From Chalara sp. BL73 (taxonomy: Eukaryota; Ascomycota; Leotiomycetes; Helotiales): a DNA stretch of 64,000 nucleotides. Shown one piece after another: positions 12,347 through 24,197 of the stretch. The DNA is taken from contig CAKJVC010000155.1 of assembly GCA_918026815.1 (NCBI GenBank), positions 62,001 to 126,000 of the forward strand, in the 5' to 3' direction. Numbering within the stretch: position 1 is the stretch's first letter; each line of letters opens with the position of its first letter. Position numbers and translations under genes: made by a program. A model generated the notes under the pieces. That model had not been told where the DNA came from. It saw nothing but the letters and a program-made list of their open reading frames with translations, and searched no databases.

Positions 12347-13899
12347 TGCTAATACATATGTCCAGAGAGTTTCATAGGTTGAATACTAGAATTTGGCACA
12401 TTTGCATTTTCTAGAGACTTTATTGTAGATATGTTAGAGTTTCTGTTGTTGATGTTGCCCTGTTATAGCCGATGGAAAGCGTTGCCAAGAATGTGGGGTC
12501 GGCTTGTCGGCTCCATACGGGGCTCGCTGGGACTCATCTTTAGCTTCCATCTGTTACTGAACAAACAATATTTTCAGATTTCGCTATTGCATAGGTTTTT
12601 GTATACATACTCCCCCTCTTCTTTTCTTATATGTTTCGTCACATTAATATATGTCCCGTTCTTATCCTTCTTTGCTAATTGGAGTTTTGCGATTTCGCTT
12701 TCCAGGCTCAAGTTCTCTGAGATTGACTTTGGCAATTAAGAATACATGTGCTACTAACACCTGACTGATTGTTTCTTCGAATTCACGCAATTGCTTATAG
12801 TAGGTAAGATGCTCGAACAAGATACTCATAGCAATTTAAAAAGACCTCTTTACTTGTCATCATTTTATGTATCAACGTATTTGAGGAGTTTATCTTATTC
12901 TTTTACTTGAGGTCTCGTCCCAAACTGTTAGGCAAACAGTCTGCTGTATCGGTGAGGCGGGTGAATTATGCTATCAACCAACGAATAAGCAGCTGGTTAG
13001 AGGGCATGTATAAACCCAACCTGGACATCGCCTCTCTATCCTCAAGTTTGCCTAGCTAGTGCATGAGAATTTTTTTATAATTACTGAAGCTTCTAACTGA
13101 CGAGATTGCCAAGCTCCAAAAACATATGGGTGTATGTGGCAAAGTGTGCTGGTGGAGACTCGGCCGATGGTGGTCATTTCAAGGCAACTTGTGCAGCTGG
13201 TAGAGTGGCTGATACCGTAGCATCGACTGCATTTGTGCCCTGTTCTATCCATTGATAAAAAGCAGTACAGTGAAGAATATCAACAGCCACACACCAACAA
13301 TGCTCTAAGAATTTGGACTTCATCGCGGACCACAGACTTGGTATCTAAGCTAACTCCTATACTGGGTTTCACAACGACAATGACAACAAACTGAAGTTTC
13401 CTGATAAGATCGCTATCGGAATTGCACTGAGAATTGAGATCCATACCTTGGCTATGCCAGTATGGGTTTTTTGCCATTTCTAAAGAAGCCTTTGAGATTT
13501 TATGGTTCCCCGGAGGATTACACTAGAGTCTATGGCATGATCCTATTTAACGTATCATGTAGACTTATCAAAATAAACATATAGCAATCACAATATTCTT
13601 ACTTCTCAAACGAATTCACTCCCTCATGAAGTGTGTGCTTCACCAAAATAGAGAAAATCGACTGTTGGTCATTGTAGCAGAAGTCTTCAATTTTGCATTG
13701 CCTACGATGTATGTCTCCAAACACTATATAGATTTTCGGAGGCTTGAAGAAATATAAGTTGTTCAAAATTTAGAAGCCAATCCGAGCTGCGTTTTGGGAG
13801 CAAGTTTCATCAGATGCCTATATAGAAAAGAAGTATAGCAGCCGGAAGCAGCCAGTCGTGCTCTGTCTTCATCATTTACTCCCCTTCTGTCCGATCCCT
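12347..13899. other. Intergenic, no supported gene
   Basis: About 1.55 kb between the carboxylase start and the Gal80-like stop. Short open frames occur near 12,430-12,740 and 13,050-13,480, but none shows a family signal or a credible exon chain. On the minus strand around 13,080-13,250 the frame NAVDATVSATLPAAQ reads like a worn fragment of a secreted protein, interrupted by a stop. I do not call it a gene. Confidence 0.4.
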
Positions 13900-15093
13900 T
13901 CATCTATTCCATCCAGCTGACTTCGCAATCATGTCTAGCAACTGATGTATTTTCAATGCGGACTCGAAAGTAGGAAATTCACCTCCCGGTTTGGCAAAAT
14001 TCTCGTATAGCCGTGCTGTATTGGTTCCAGGATGTGAAACTTTGGCGGCTGGAGTGGTGTCTGCAGTCCAGAAATCCACGTCGACAGCATCTCCCTTGCC
14101 GATCCTCAACTTCAAAGATCTCTCTGACGACAAGGCGGTGCTGAATTGCCACGTCACTTCAGGGAACTGGACAAGGATCTCGCCTTCGGTCCCCGTGATG
14201 AGCCAGCGGTATCCGGTACTATCAGCAGCAGACTTGGCTTTTCTCACCGCTATTGATACAAGTAATTCGCTCTCAAGCATGCCCTGAACGAAAACATGAT
14301 CTGGCGCTGTCTTGGGATATGCTGGATCAACAACTGTTCCACCCAAAGAGTCCAAGATAGGAACAGTCTTAAAGCTTGATTTGAGAATGCCTTGGACATC
14401 AACAAAGTCTCCCAAAACATAAGTAAAAGTATCGAGAACTATGGTTGAAAAATTGTTAACATATTAGTCATACAATTAGAGTCTCCATGCAGACTTACAA
14501 TGTGCGAAATGAATATCAAATTCATTGCCTCCAGATTTGAAATCAAGATAATTCTCCACACCCTTGAACCAGGTATCAATGGGCGTCATGCTGTTACATA
14601 CCACTACAGTTGAGCTGAGCACTCGGCCAATCTTTCCTTCCTCCAGAAGCACTTTCAATCTCTGCACCAGCGGATCGGCTCGACCTTGAGTTCCAACCAT
14701 TGTTTTCACTCCCTGGGCCGCCGCCAGTTTGGTCAGCTCCTCCGCCTCTGCTAAGCTAGCACCCAGCGGCCATTCCACAAAGACATTCTTTTTATTCTCC
14801 AATGCAGGCTTCGTCAAGAAAAAATGCTTTGCCACGTTTACGCTAACGACAACGAGGTCAACATTAGGATCTCGTGCCAAGTCTTCTGGATTGCCGTATG
14901 CTTTGGTTTCTGCAGAAAACCCCCAGCGCGCGATTGTTCTCTTTGCGGACTCGACAGTAGAATTCGCAACGGCAACTATCTCATATTCAGGTAATGCTTG
15001 GATGGATTTGAGATGGGCAATAACTCCCCAGGCTCCGATTGACAAAGCACCATCCTGTGTTCCGAGACCGAAGATCCCGACTCGAATTGTCAT
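13900..15093 (-). CDS. Gal80-like Gfo/Idh/MocA-fold oxidoreductase-type protein
   Basis: NAD(P)-binding Rossmann protein of the Gfo/Idh/MocA superfamily, closest in pattern to the Gal80 group. Exon 1 is 15093-14499 and exon 2 is 14438-13900, giving 377 aa. The dinucleotide fold opens with RVGIFGLGTQDGALSIGAWG. Where classical enzymes have EKP with a catalytic Lys, this protein has EWPLG (107-111), as in Gal80, so it is more likely a ligand/NAD(P)-sensing regulator or a non-canonical enzyme. The C-terminal domain starts near TWFKGVENYLDFKSGG and carries the typical large beta sheet. It is divergent from a Zn2Cys6 factor 630 bp away, which recalls Gal4/Gal80. Direct binding between the two is inference only. 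Confidence 0.85.
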
Positions 15094-15724
15094 TTTTGCG
15101 AGTTAGCTAAGAAGTAAGGCTTTGAGAGATGTAGAGAAAGAGGTGAGAATGTAGATGTGTTTGGCCACCACGTCCTTTTATCTTCTCCTGGAGCGGAGTC
15201 GCGGCATGTCTCCAACCTTGACTACATTTCAAGTTTCTTGGTTAGTTCAATGCTTCTCTAGAGATTCTATGAAATTATGTCTGAATAACTGCCTCGCTCA
15301 GACCATTGCCAGATAATACCTAGAGTTTCTGAGCGGTACTCCGCGGATTCGCGCGGAGACCGTGGTTAGGAAGTATTTTACATTACATTTATTCTTACAC
15401 TAAGGCGGCTGTTATATTAGCTATTCACAAGCCTGTGCACCTGTAAATCAATTACGCCTAGTTATGTGAAGCTAGAACAATATATGGTATCAAAGGATTA
15501 AATCAATTATGTCGGGAAAGGAAATATGTTGGACGAAGCTGTTACCGATTGCCTCTCTGAGCCCGCAAATCCCGGTCGGCCCCACTTGAATTCCGGCTTC
15601 GTCTCAACGGCCCGAATTCTTGTTCAGGGGTTTCGAGAAGTTGCTAGATGATGTACATGAACTGACTACTGCTGATGAATGAAACTTAATGAGCTAAGCA
15701 ATAACCATTGTTGAGCCATTAATC
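15094..15724. promoter_or_regulatory. Divergent promoter, Gal80-like / Zn2Cys6 factor
   Basis: 630 bp between divergent start codons. It contains a GC-rich palindrome (listed separately) inside otherwise AT-rich DNA, and scattered CGG/CCG triplets such as those near 15,570-15,620. These are the half-sites Zn2Cys6 proteins use, so autoregulation is plausible but unproven. Confidence 0.45.
15339..15358. promoter_or_regulatory. Candidate operator: perfect 7-bp palindrome with 6-bp spacer
   Basis: CTCCGCG and CGCGGAG separated by six bases, in the divergent promoter. Each arm includes a CCG/CGG triplet. It stands out from the AT-rich flanks. A binuclear zinc-cluster site is a reasonable guess. 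Confidence 0.4.
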
Positions 15725-17525
15725 ATGCCAGTCTCTCGAAAAAAGGCTTGCACTCATTGCCGAGCAGCCAAAGCCCGGTGTAACCTTGAAAGCCAATGCT
15801 CAAGATGTCTTGACCGTGACTTATTTTGTGAATATGCCACCGGTTTCTCGCAGGCTTCACCATACTCACAACGGACGGCCTCTAATACTTGCATCAACTT
15901 GAATACTGAGCCTCGCAGGACTTCCGTGGCTTCCGCAATATTTTCCAACCAGCAAGCATCAGTTGAGACTAACGGAATCAGCAGCAAGAATGCCGGTCTG
16001 TCGTGCGATGCACAAGCTGAGCCAGAGCCTCTGGAGGAGTGTATTATGGATCCAGGCAATGTAACCTTTAATCCAGAGAGATGGCCGTGTAATTCCTGGA
16101 ACGAACACGATAAATCATCTGCCGATATCAACCGAACACAACCCGGAAGCGCTGGCATTCAAAGAAACAAAGCCAATGCCTCAAATCAGATCAGCCTACA
16201 TGATCTCCCACCAGGACAACTCCAAAATACACAGCTTGGTTTGCAATTAATAGAAGACTTATCTGTGTTTGACCACAACGATATTCAAGCACAAAGCCAG
16301 CTGAGTGGCTTTTCGGGATTGTCTGGCTTCTCTCCGGCCACGGGAGGAACTACCATATTTGGGAGAGACTTCTCACATATCCCAACTCAGCGAGACCGTG
16401 CAAGCACGGACTTCTCGCTCACAACAAAAATTCTCATGGGCCAGATTATTGCATACCCTCATATGATTATACAAGGCGGCCGTCTACCTCCTTTCATATA
16501 TCCGCTGTGCGAACTTAAAAATGCTATACCCGGAACTTGCGTCGTAGATGGCTATCATCGCTGTCTGCCACAACCTCTTGCAAACTGTGCAAGCCTGGTG
16601 CGAATGTTCTATGGGCGTACACCAAAGAGTAGCTCCTTCATTTGGAAGGCAATATATGACGAGCAATTACGACTGAGAACCGAGGTAAGTGACCCGCTTC
16701 GCCTTTAGCAAACTAATTCCCAGCCGTCGCACAAGTCAACGCAGAGCACGATCTTGGAATTCTGATTGACTCGCGTATTAGTACCATACATACGACAAGG
16801 AGACCATACTCTCAGCAATTCAAGCAGTGATGATCTATCTTCTCCTCCAAGCACAGGATATCCATTCAGCTCAGCAGAATAATGTCGGTTTGATGATAGC
16901 GAATCTTACTGTAAGTGTATTGGTGTTGGATCTGTTTTGATCCAATGACATCCCATGGTGTCTGAATCTTATTAGCGGAAGCAAATCTTATTCAATAGCA
17001 AAATGCTCATTGTGGCATTACAGGATATTGGTATATACCTACATGAATCATGTAACTATCAATCAAATATCTATCTTTTCACAGACCTCGATCAACAAGA
17101 ATGGAGCTTCAACGAAAGTATGAGAAGGCAAGCAAATTGATGACCCCTGCTCCCTCTTATGATTTACTGATGAGCGCAACGATAGAAGTTCATGCCTTCT
17201 CTACATTATTGAAACCATGACGGATGTATTCTTTAGTCATAAAGACCGAATTGGATGCGTAGGTTACTCCAATAACCCTCTCCCGGCACCTCGAGAACTT
17301 TGGGACGTTGGCCTCAACGAAGCTTGGTCGCATCGGCTTAAGCGTTATCTGAACTCCGGACAATGTGATAAAGTGTTAACCATAGGCAATTTGAAACAAG
17401 CCCGCTCAGCAAGGGGCGACATAAATACAAGGAAAGATATTGGGCTTGTTGCGGATATGGCGAGTTGGTGTGATTCCGCTGACGATTTAGGAGTGTTGCT
17501 GTGGATGACTGCTTCTCTGGACTGA
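15725..17525 (+). CDS. Zn2Cys6 (Gal4-type) transcription factor
   Basis: DNA-binding regulator with an N-terminal binuclear zinc cluster: Cys 9, 12, 19, 25, 28 and 35, spacing C-x2-C-x6-C-x5-C-x2-C-x6-C, starting CTHCRAAKARC. Five exons give 508 aa: 15725-16684, 16782-16910, 16976-17030, 17085-17127 and 17186-17525. The middle is Ser/Gln/Asn-rich. The C-terminal exons encode helices typical of short fungal regulators (YDKETILSAIQAVMIYLLLQ and SSCLLYIIETMTDVFF). Intron 4 starts with GC (GCAAGC); without it the frame stops within four codons, and with it the conserved helix is continuous. No complete fungal_trans domain is recognisable. Its divergent Gal80-like neighbour suggests a local regulatory pair. 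Confidence 0.82.
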
Positions 17526-17629
17526 ATATGCAATAAAATATAAAGACCCATTGAGAATCGAGAAACCAATTGCTCTAGATGTTGGGGATGATGCTCATTA
17601 TCTGAGATTACTGATTTCTCTGACTTCGG
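17526..17629. other. Short spacer after the Zn2Cys6 gene
   Basis: Presumed 3' UTR of the transcription factor; nothing else seen. Confidence 0.3.
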
Positions 17630-18112
17630 CGACGGGTATTGCTTTGGTACAGTTCTGTTCGTCGTACTTTCCCGTACGGCCCGTAGTAGGGAAAGAGACT
17701 TAAGCGAGTAATCAATGGCAGCTTGCTTTTCTGCTGCTCGGTCAATACAGCCTTGTTAGGGCACGGAGCAGCGCCATAATTCGTCACTTTAACAGCACCC
17801 GATTGGGAAATAGATCGGTATGTATCTCAATATGACGGCCCTTCCGGGAACAAAGCGCCGTGCTCTTGAAGTCTCGTGAGTTATGAAACGTTACCTGTGC
17901 TCCAAAATCTCGTTGGAACGAGCGTACTAACCAGGAGGTTTCGATGCAGGTAGAGTCACCCAGGACAGCGATGATAGGCCTGAGCGCGTTGAGAACTTTT
18001 CAAATCTCAGTAGCGACAGGGAAAGCAGCCCGACGAGGAGATTATCTCCGAATCATACTCACCACTAAGATAACCGCCAATGTTCCACCATGAGCCAAAA
18101 TACCCCTAGTGG
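17630..18112 (-). pseudogene. Decayed coding relic, family not recognised
   Basis: On the minus strand three stretches read like protein but are broken by stops or frame changes. In order they are ILAHGGTLAVILVVSM, then VLNALRPIIAVLGDST, then VKVTNYGAAPCPNKAVLTEQ. A donor-like GTTAGT follows the second stretch. The order and the protein-like composition suggest one former gene. I do not recognise the family and make no functional claim. The remaining DNA up to 18,646 shows nothing else. Confidence 0.35.
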
Positions 18113-18646
18113 ATGGCAGGAGTCATCCGTGGAAACTATCGGGCGGGTGATCTTGTTACTCGATATGCCTCTTCAACAAGCACCACCCATGTCTCTAGAA
18201 TTATAAAGGCTCACTGCAGTGTTTTGCTGGAACAGTGATGCTTTGGATCTTGTTATTCGGAACGACCCAGTTAGGAACTGTATTGAAGACAAAATCCTTC
18301 GCGGTGCAAGCTACTGGACATATTCTTATTGTCTGTAATGATTGGCCCGCAGCTGCAATTAGATTATGTCTATGCAGAGCACTTCTTCATTTGCTGCTCT
18401 TCATTTTAACGTGGACTTTGGCATATGTCCTCTAGCTCCCGTTCATGGGCATACCTTATTTTCGTCTGTGAATGTAGCACACTTGCAATTTGAAGAATTT
18501 TCGGTACCAATCTTGAGGAGTCGACTAGACGTTGTTTGATTTCCCGCTCCAGTATGCACCAGACCATAATTTATAAAGCCCTTATATATACAAGAAGTTT
18601 CTCTTTCCCCCTCATTAAGTCATAAACATTACCAATATCCATTATT

Positions 18647-20905
18647 TTAGAGGGCAGCCACCATTAACGCCCCAACGAATCCCAAGGCACCCATTAACCA
18701 CACATCCAAGCTCTTCCTGAATCCAGAAGAAGCCTCTAAAGGCGGTGCAAGCGTGCCATTCGAAGCCCCAGTCGCAGTCGGTTCCCCAAGCACGACCGGC
18801 ACGGTAGTCGATCCCGTAAGTACCACATAGCTCGTCCCGTCCACCACCGTCGTGAGTCCACTCAATTCTGGGAGCTTTGGGTTAACGAGCACGGTGCTAG
18901 GAGGGATGACCACTGCCAGTGTGCCATCTATAAGTGTTGTGCTTCCGGGTAAGGACTGCACAACTTGGTTGATGGGCACGGTTGTCGCGCTGGATACAAT
19001 CACGTTTGTAACACCGTTAATAACAGTCGTGCTTCCGGAGATCGGCAGATTTGGGTTGACAGGGATGGTTGCAGCGCCTCCCACAACAACTGCTGTAGTT
19101 CCACTGATTACAACGGGTCCGCCGATGGGGGTTGCGCCTATGGCGGAGGCGATTGCAGATGCGATTGCAGATGCAGAGGAAGAAGCTATCACATCCGGTG
19201 GCACTACGATTGAGGTATCAGCAGTCGGTAACGATGAACCACCCGTATTTCCAGGGTTTTGAGATGGTGTTGTCTGCTGTGCTGGAGGGGCTTGCGTGGG
19301 TGTTGTCTCGGATGGCGGAGTTTCCACTGGAGGAGTTTCCACTGGAGGAGATCCCACCGGCGGAGGCTGGGTTGGTGTGGTTGGGGTAGGCGTTTGCACA
19401 GGAGGTGTTTCTACCGGAGGTGTTTCTACCGGAGGGCTCTGGGTTGGGGGTGTCTCACCTGGGGTTGTCTCGACGGGAGGCGAAGGTGAAGGTGGTGTAG
19501 TTTCAACTGGTGGGGTTGTAGTCGTTGGGGGGCTAGGTGGCGTAGTTACAGGCTCTGCTGTGGGAGTCACAGTGATGATTGTTGAATCGGTCAGATCTAA
19601 TATCATGTTAGGCTAAATGCAAGATGATTTAGATACCAACTTACCTCCACCTGGAACTTGGAATTCAGGCGCGACGAAACTACAGTCTTTCGGACGAATA
19701 ATGGAAGGACCTGCTGGGAGACATGACTCCAAACCTGGGTACTGAGCACTGATCGCAGGATTTCCTATTATGTAGTCCATCAGTGCCTGAGGAGGATAAC
19801 CATATCCTTCAGTTCCAGTTGTCGTAATACGAGGATGGCAATTTCCATGTCCAATGTAGCTCAATCCCGTAGCTCCATATTCTGGCTGGTAGACGAACGG
19901 CGTAGGGAATACTAGCTCAACACCGGTTGGTTTGGGAGTATTTGTATTAATAGACTCAAAATCCGAGTTGACTAAGAAGTACACAGTTGGCGAGGAATAT
20001 ACGTTCGTTCTCGTGGTAGTTCCTGTTGGGACTGTGCCAGTGAATCGAGTAACAGTGACCGTGTCTGTGCTAGGGCCACCTATACTGCTTGAGAGGCCCA
20101 GAATGCTGGTGCCATAGTAATCGGCTTGAGCATTCTCGTTGATGTTTGAAAATGTTTCTAGAGCGTCGGTACCGGTCTGCAGGGAGGGAGTCACGGTCCT
20201 AGTAACCGTTGTGCTACTGTTGAACGTTACAAACTCTGTTTGAACATATGCGGTGCCGCAAGCGAGGTTGCCATCAGTATCAGTGACCTGACATCCTCAT
20301 TAGTATATATTGGTACGTCGTCGACTTTATGATTTGACGAAAATAAAAACCAAAGACTTACTGCAGCTGCGGTGCGAATCTTGACCGTAGAGTAGACATA
20401 TGCAGCTTGCGGCGATGTCCTACGTTTGTTAGACATATTCTGCGCAGTGCCTCCGGTGATCTACTTACAGAGTTACACCATGTGTGACAATTTGGCTCTG
20501 ATTATAGACGGTAGCGACTGTCTGGTTTGGCATTGGAGCCTGGTTGTCAAATAGCGTGAGTGGATTGTCGCCATCTGCGAATGATGTTGTGAAGGTTGCG
20601 TTTGTTGTATAGATGTTTGTCTCGATATTGGTCTGCGTTGTATTCGGACCAGGTGTGACCCGAATGGTTAATGAAGTCACGTTCACGACATCATAGAAGA
20701 TCGAAGTCGAGTATAACTCGGCCCATATCTCAGTGACCTCATCAATAAACACGAAACAGCAAGCTGAAGGTGCAGGTGTGGGAGAGACTGTGACAGTCGA
20801 CGTCGAGTTGGAGAACAAGCTTGACGATGGCGTTTGCGCAGAAACAGCCGCAATCAACCACAAAAGATGAACACTGCCTTGGGTGAAGCGCATCTTGATT
20901 ATCAT
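18647..20905 (-). CDS. Thr/Pro/Ser-rich GPI-anchored cell wall protein
   Basis: Predicted secreted, heavily O-glycosylated wall or plasma-membrane protein. Four exons give 695 aa: 20905-20469, 20419-20362, 20287-19645 and 19596-18647. An N-terminal signal peptide ends near LIAAVSAQT; the second Met (start at 20893) gives an equally good signal. Several Asn-glycosylation sequons lie in the first 150 residues. A tract of PPVETPPVETPP-like repeats spans roughly 390-500. Then come degenerate repeats of a STTVxxGxxxVVxxxTTVP type. The chain ends in a hydrophobic helix (VWLMGALGFVGALMVAAL) preceded by small residues, as in GPI signals. No enzyme domain is recognised. Whether the anchor is GPI or a plain membrane helix cannot be decided by eye. 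Confidence 0.8.
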
Positions 20906-22133
20906 GCTCCAGTAAACGAGTGTCGTAAGCTAAAGCTAGAGTACTGAAAGCTCCTCGTCCTTGTCTGGCAACCGCGGTGTATGTATATGAATTATCTAAG
21001 ATATACTGTGCTAGGGTCCGTTGTCCTAGCCCTTAGTCAGACCGAACTTAAAATCCAAATTGTGGAATGATCGCATTGCACCAGGCCGCGGAGGCTGTGT
21101 ATGACAGCGAAAATAAACAGGCACAAAGCAAGAATTCTCCATGCACAGTGTATTGCGGCTGCAATGAGCGTCAGGACAGCCAATCAGCCGCCGTCCTTGG
21201 GCCAATCAGTGCGATGCTGTGCCTTTCATCCGCAGATGATCCGCCAGACAAGATTAATAGACCCCACCTGCCTGGCCAATATCTGACATGGCAAGTAAAA
21301 ATCTAGAAGATTGTGCTCTTCAAGCGCGGTGGCCCCCCTTCTCCCGTTCGGCTATTAGCGACGTTCCCAACCTCCCAAGCATGAGCACAGAATCCCTCCT
21401 AATTTTCCAACACTTTACAACGTTGGAGGATGGCGATCCACGACCGAGAGACAGGTTGCTGGGACCTTGATGCTCAGTCAAAATACAAATAAGCGCCGCC
21501 AAAGAGCTGCATGCTCTGATTCGACTTTATTTTTACTCCACACTTTTGCATCGGTGTGCCACCTCGGCAGACTAATAATTACTGCTCCCCTTCTAAAACA
21601 GCTTGGCCGTCCGGCTGGCGGAGACGGGTGGTCGGCGTGTCGTCTATTCTCCAATCAAAACGCCGGAATCGTCTGCTAAACAGTCTTTGGTGAGGCGCAG
21701 GTCAGCTCTAAGATTCATCCCGGCGCGGAAGAAGAAAAGATGGGTGGATGGGTGGAACCAGACTAACCCGGCTTACGTGTATGCAATAACCGAAAAGATG
21801 GCGCTTTGGGCCAACCGCAAAGACCCCAAGAGAAATCCCATCGGTAGTGGCTTGCCTCGTCAAAAGTCTCTGGGAAGAACAACGGCCTGCACGGTACATG
21901 AGACCTCGCGGTGCAGCCTTATTCAAGTAATCTTCGCCTTCCTTGTACACCACTTGGCTGATATCCTTGTTTGGTATTAGCCTCCATAGTCAGCCGCTGT
22001 CTCTTTCCTCAAATAGAAGCCAGACGCCAATAGCGCCGAGATTTGGTGCTGTTCTCTCTGGTTGACAAGCGCGAGATATTCTTTCCTTTCCGTTTTACAG
22101 AATGAGATTCAATGAAATGAAGGCCGTGAAAAA
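20906..22133. promoter_or_regulatory. Divergent promoter, GPI protein / aspartyl-protease-like protein
   Basis: 1.2 kb between divergent start codons and less AT-rich than other intergenic DNA here. Open frames such as 21,603-21,980 lack any domain signal, and overlapping frames on both strands are equally long, so I read them as chance. Confidence 0.4.
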
Positions 22134-24197
22134 ATGAAAGTACGACTGCTTGACGGCCTGTCTATTCTGCAGTTCGTATTGTCATGTCGGGCTGGCACAG
22201 ACGTAACCTCAAGTCTCGCTGTGCGCGACACAGTCCCGGCTCCGATTGAGGTTGCCGCAAGTCAAGATTGGTGGGTTCTTCTCCAACATTGCAACCGGAA
22301 CTCCGTTTACTGACGGTGGAAAAGGGACGGCAATGATGGCCCATGGTCGTCATTCGCGATCCAAGTCGGGACACCCGCTCAAAATGTTAAAGTGATGGTA
22401 GCGACATCTGGATGGCAAACGATGACCGTTCTCCCGGGAGGGTGTATAGAGTCCGATCCTTCGAACTGTGCAAGTCTTCGAGGAGGTTTCTTCACCCCAG
22501 CATCATCCACAACATACGTTAAGAATAACGCCAATCTTTCTACTAATATCTATCCAATGGAGGTTGACAAGAGACTCGGGTACGCTGGACGGGCGGCTTA
22601 TGGTTTCGATACTGTTACACTTGGATGGCCTGGAAGTGGTGGCCCTACGCTCCTGAATCAGACGGTGGGAACATTCGTTACGAAAGACTTCTATCTCGGA
22701 ATTCTCGGCATCAGCCCACGCGCCTCCAACTTCACCAGTTTTGACGACCCAATTCCGAGCTATGTGGAGAATCTAGTGAACCAAAGCAAAATTCCGAGCA
22801 AGTCGTGGAGCTATACCGCTGGGAATAAATACCGTTCGAATGGAGTATTAGGCTCATTGATTTTGGGAGGCTATGATTCCTCAAGATTTGTTGCTAACGA
22901 TGTTGTCTTTCCTTTCAACGAGCGGGACGCTATAGATCTTACCCTTCAAATTGAGGCTATCACTACAAGTGATGGACTGACAACCCAGAAGCTACTGCCT
23001 TCAGCGATCCCAGCGATGGTGGATTCGGCGCAGCCAAATATTTGGCTACCACTTGAAGCCTGTGTTCTTTTTGAACAGGCTTTCGGCCTTACATGGAACG
23101 AAACATTGAAGATGTATCTTCTGAACAGTACGCAACATGAGGCGTTAAAATCACTGAAGCCTTCGGTGACATTTACGTTGGGGAATTTGACTGCGGGCGC
23201 AAACGTTGACATCACCCTTCCATACGACGCGTTCGATCTTAATGTTTCATCTCCAATTGTGCCGACATCCACCTATTACTTCCCATTACAGAGAGCCGCC
23301 AATAATACACAATACACGCTTGGTCGTACGTTCTTCCAAGAAGCATATGTGACGGCAAATTATGACAAAGGTCAGTTCTTTGTGTCTCAATGTTCTTGGA
23401 CACCCGCGCAGAAGCAAATAGTCCCAATCGTGTCGTCTACGAATTCGAGTTCAACTGCTGCACCCTCCAGCACTGGCGAGGGATCCAGTAAGGCCGGATC
23501 ATCAAGCTCCGTTCCAGTTGGAGCCATCGCTGGAGGGGTTGGTGGAGGTGTCGTCGTGCTCATTGTAGCTGGAATATTACTCTGGTGTTTCTGGCTGAAG
23601 CCTCGACGACGGAAACGCAAACAAGCTGAGGCAGTCGAGGTTGACGGATCGCAACCCGAAGCAGAAACAGGAGGAACGCAACCTACTGGAACTGACCCAC
23701 CAGTTGGAGGATATTTTAAAGCCGAATTGGCAACTGGAGAGGTCCACAGAGCAGAAATGGAAGGACCGATGGATAGATGGGTTGTCGAAGCGGATGGCAC
23801 ACAATTATATAGAACCATTGTGGACGGAAAGACCTTCATCTATGAGAAAGATGTCGAAGGCCACACTATCGTATACGAGATGGATGCACGAGAGAGAGGG
23901 GTGTGGGCCGTGGAGGCGGATGGTACCGCAGTCCCGGTGTATGAGATGCCGGCTCGGGAAGAAGTGGCGCATGAAATGAGAGGGCAGCGAGATTCTATAG
24001 AGGCTGTACCACCCAGTGGGAGACCTAATCGCTGGAGTTGGGATACAGCAGTAGATGAGAGGTCAGAGGTTGGGTCACCCAGACCGACAAACACGACCGC
24101 GGTTTCAAGCCCGGAGAGTGTGACAATTTCGCCTGAGAGTGGTGCAGAGATATCGCCTCAGGCGTGGCGAGCTAAGCTTGCGAGACTACCTGAATGA
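22134..24197 (+). CDS. Membrane-anchored aspartyl-protease-like (family A1) protein, probably inactive
   Basis: Pepsin-fold ectodomain, single membrane helix and about 200-residue cytoplasmic tail. Exons 22134-22270 and 22325-24197 give 669 aa; the first supplies a signal peptide (LLDGLSILQFVLSCRAG). The N-lobe opens WSSFAIQVGTPAQNVKV. Where A1 enzymes have a DTG/DSG triad, this protein reads VATSG, with Ala72 replacing the first catalytic Asp. The second site, VDSAQPNIWLP, keeps Asp279. Loss of one of the Asp pair predicts no proteolysis. The helix is about 442-466 (GGGVVVLIVAGILLWCFWL), followed by a basic stop-transfer. The tail contains tyrosine-rich repeats such as EADGTQLYRTIVDG. A receptor or wall-sensor role is inference. 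Confidence 0.82.

Noticed and set aside
12431..12739. 102-codon hydrophobic frame upstream of the carboxylase gene
   Set aside because: AT-rich translation bias gives hydrophobic chance frames; lies in the carboxylase promoter; no homologous pattern.
21603..21980. 125-codon frame in the GPI/protease promoter
   Set aside because: An equally long overlapping minus-strand frame and no domain signal point to chance.
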